Assembly (NCBI GenBank): GCA_046760155.1
Contig: JBHIDQ010000042.1
Span: forward strand, 1-12,813
Direction of reading: 5' to 3'
Origin: JBHIDQ01 sp046760155
GTDB taxonomy: Bacteria > Chloroflexota > Dehalococcoidia > Dehalococcoidales > RBG-16-60-22
Length of the DNA stretch: 12,813 nt
Part shown: positions 12,808 through 12,813 of the stretch, piece after piece
Position numbering within the stretch: the first letter of the stretch is position 1
Layout: every line of letters begins with the position of its first letter
Notes under the pieces: model-generated
Told to the model about the DNA's origin: nothing
What the model saw: the letters and a program-made list of their open reading frames with translations, nothing else
Database searches by the model: none
Program-made: the position numbers and the translations under genes

Positions 12808-12813
12808 GAAGAG

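Noticed and set aside
1..12813. Mobile elements, CRISPR arrays, tRNA/rRNA genes, long repeats.
   Set aside because: No transposase or integrase frames, no regularly spaced repeats and no tRNA-like cloverleaf in the short gaps; genes fill nearly all of the window.

Overview
The window is an ordinary-looking stretch of bacterial core metabolism, densely packed with intact genes. I saw no mobile element, CRISPR array, RNA gene or prophage piece. Gene content and order (ilvD-ilvB-ilvN-ilvC-leuA-mgtC-leuC, preceded by t6A tRNA-modification genes) would fit an anaerobic Chloroflexota lineage such as Dehalococcoidia. That placement is an inference from memory of gene order and protein style, not a database result.

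Left and middle (1-8008, all on the minus strand, transcribed right to left) is a branched-chain amino acid operon. Its genes run ilvD, ilvB, an ACT-domain-only small-subunit paralogue, full-length ilvN, ilvC, leuA, a small MgtC/SapB-type membrane protein, then leuC, which is cut by the left edge. Together they cover acetolactate synthesis, reductoisomerisation and dehydration to the 2-keto acids of valine and isoleucine, plus the first two steps of the leucine branch. leuD, leuB and an aminotransferase would be expected beyond the left edge. Short gaps and one 4-bp overlap suggest one transcript. A strong sigma70-type promoter (TTGACA-18-TATACT) lies upstream of ilvD, and its spacer carries a near-perfect 19-bp palindrome that looks like an operator.

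Right-centre (8179-11053, also minus) is a compact four-gene cluster, tsaE-tsaB-tsaD-tsaC, with overlapping or nearly touching genes. It encodes the whole bacterial machinery for N6-threonylcarbamoyladenosine (t6A37) in ANN-decoding tRNAs. The usual rimI neighbour is absent. No terminator was recognised between tsaC and ilvD, so some read-through into the ilv operon is possible.

Right end (11122-12807, plus strand) is guaA (GMP synthetase), divergent from tsaE. The two ATGs are only 68 bp apart and the candidate promoters overlap. GuaA has an N-terminal extension of about 45 residues, and its predicted transcript has almost no 5' leader.

I found no convincing undescribed system. The points most worth checking are the paired acetolactate synthase small subunits, the complete t6A operon with a changed glycine-rich loop in TsaD, a Ser in place of the expected catalytic-dyad Asp in LeuC, the palindrome in the ilvD promoter, and the extended, apparently leaderless GuaA. 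No gene-free stretch exceeds 300 bases; the longest gap is the 170-bp ilvD upstream region.
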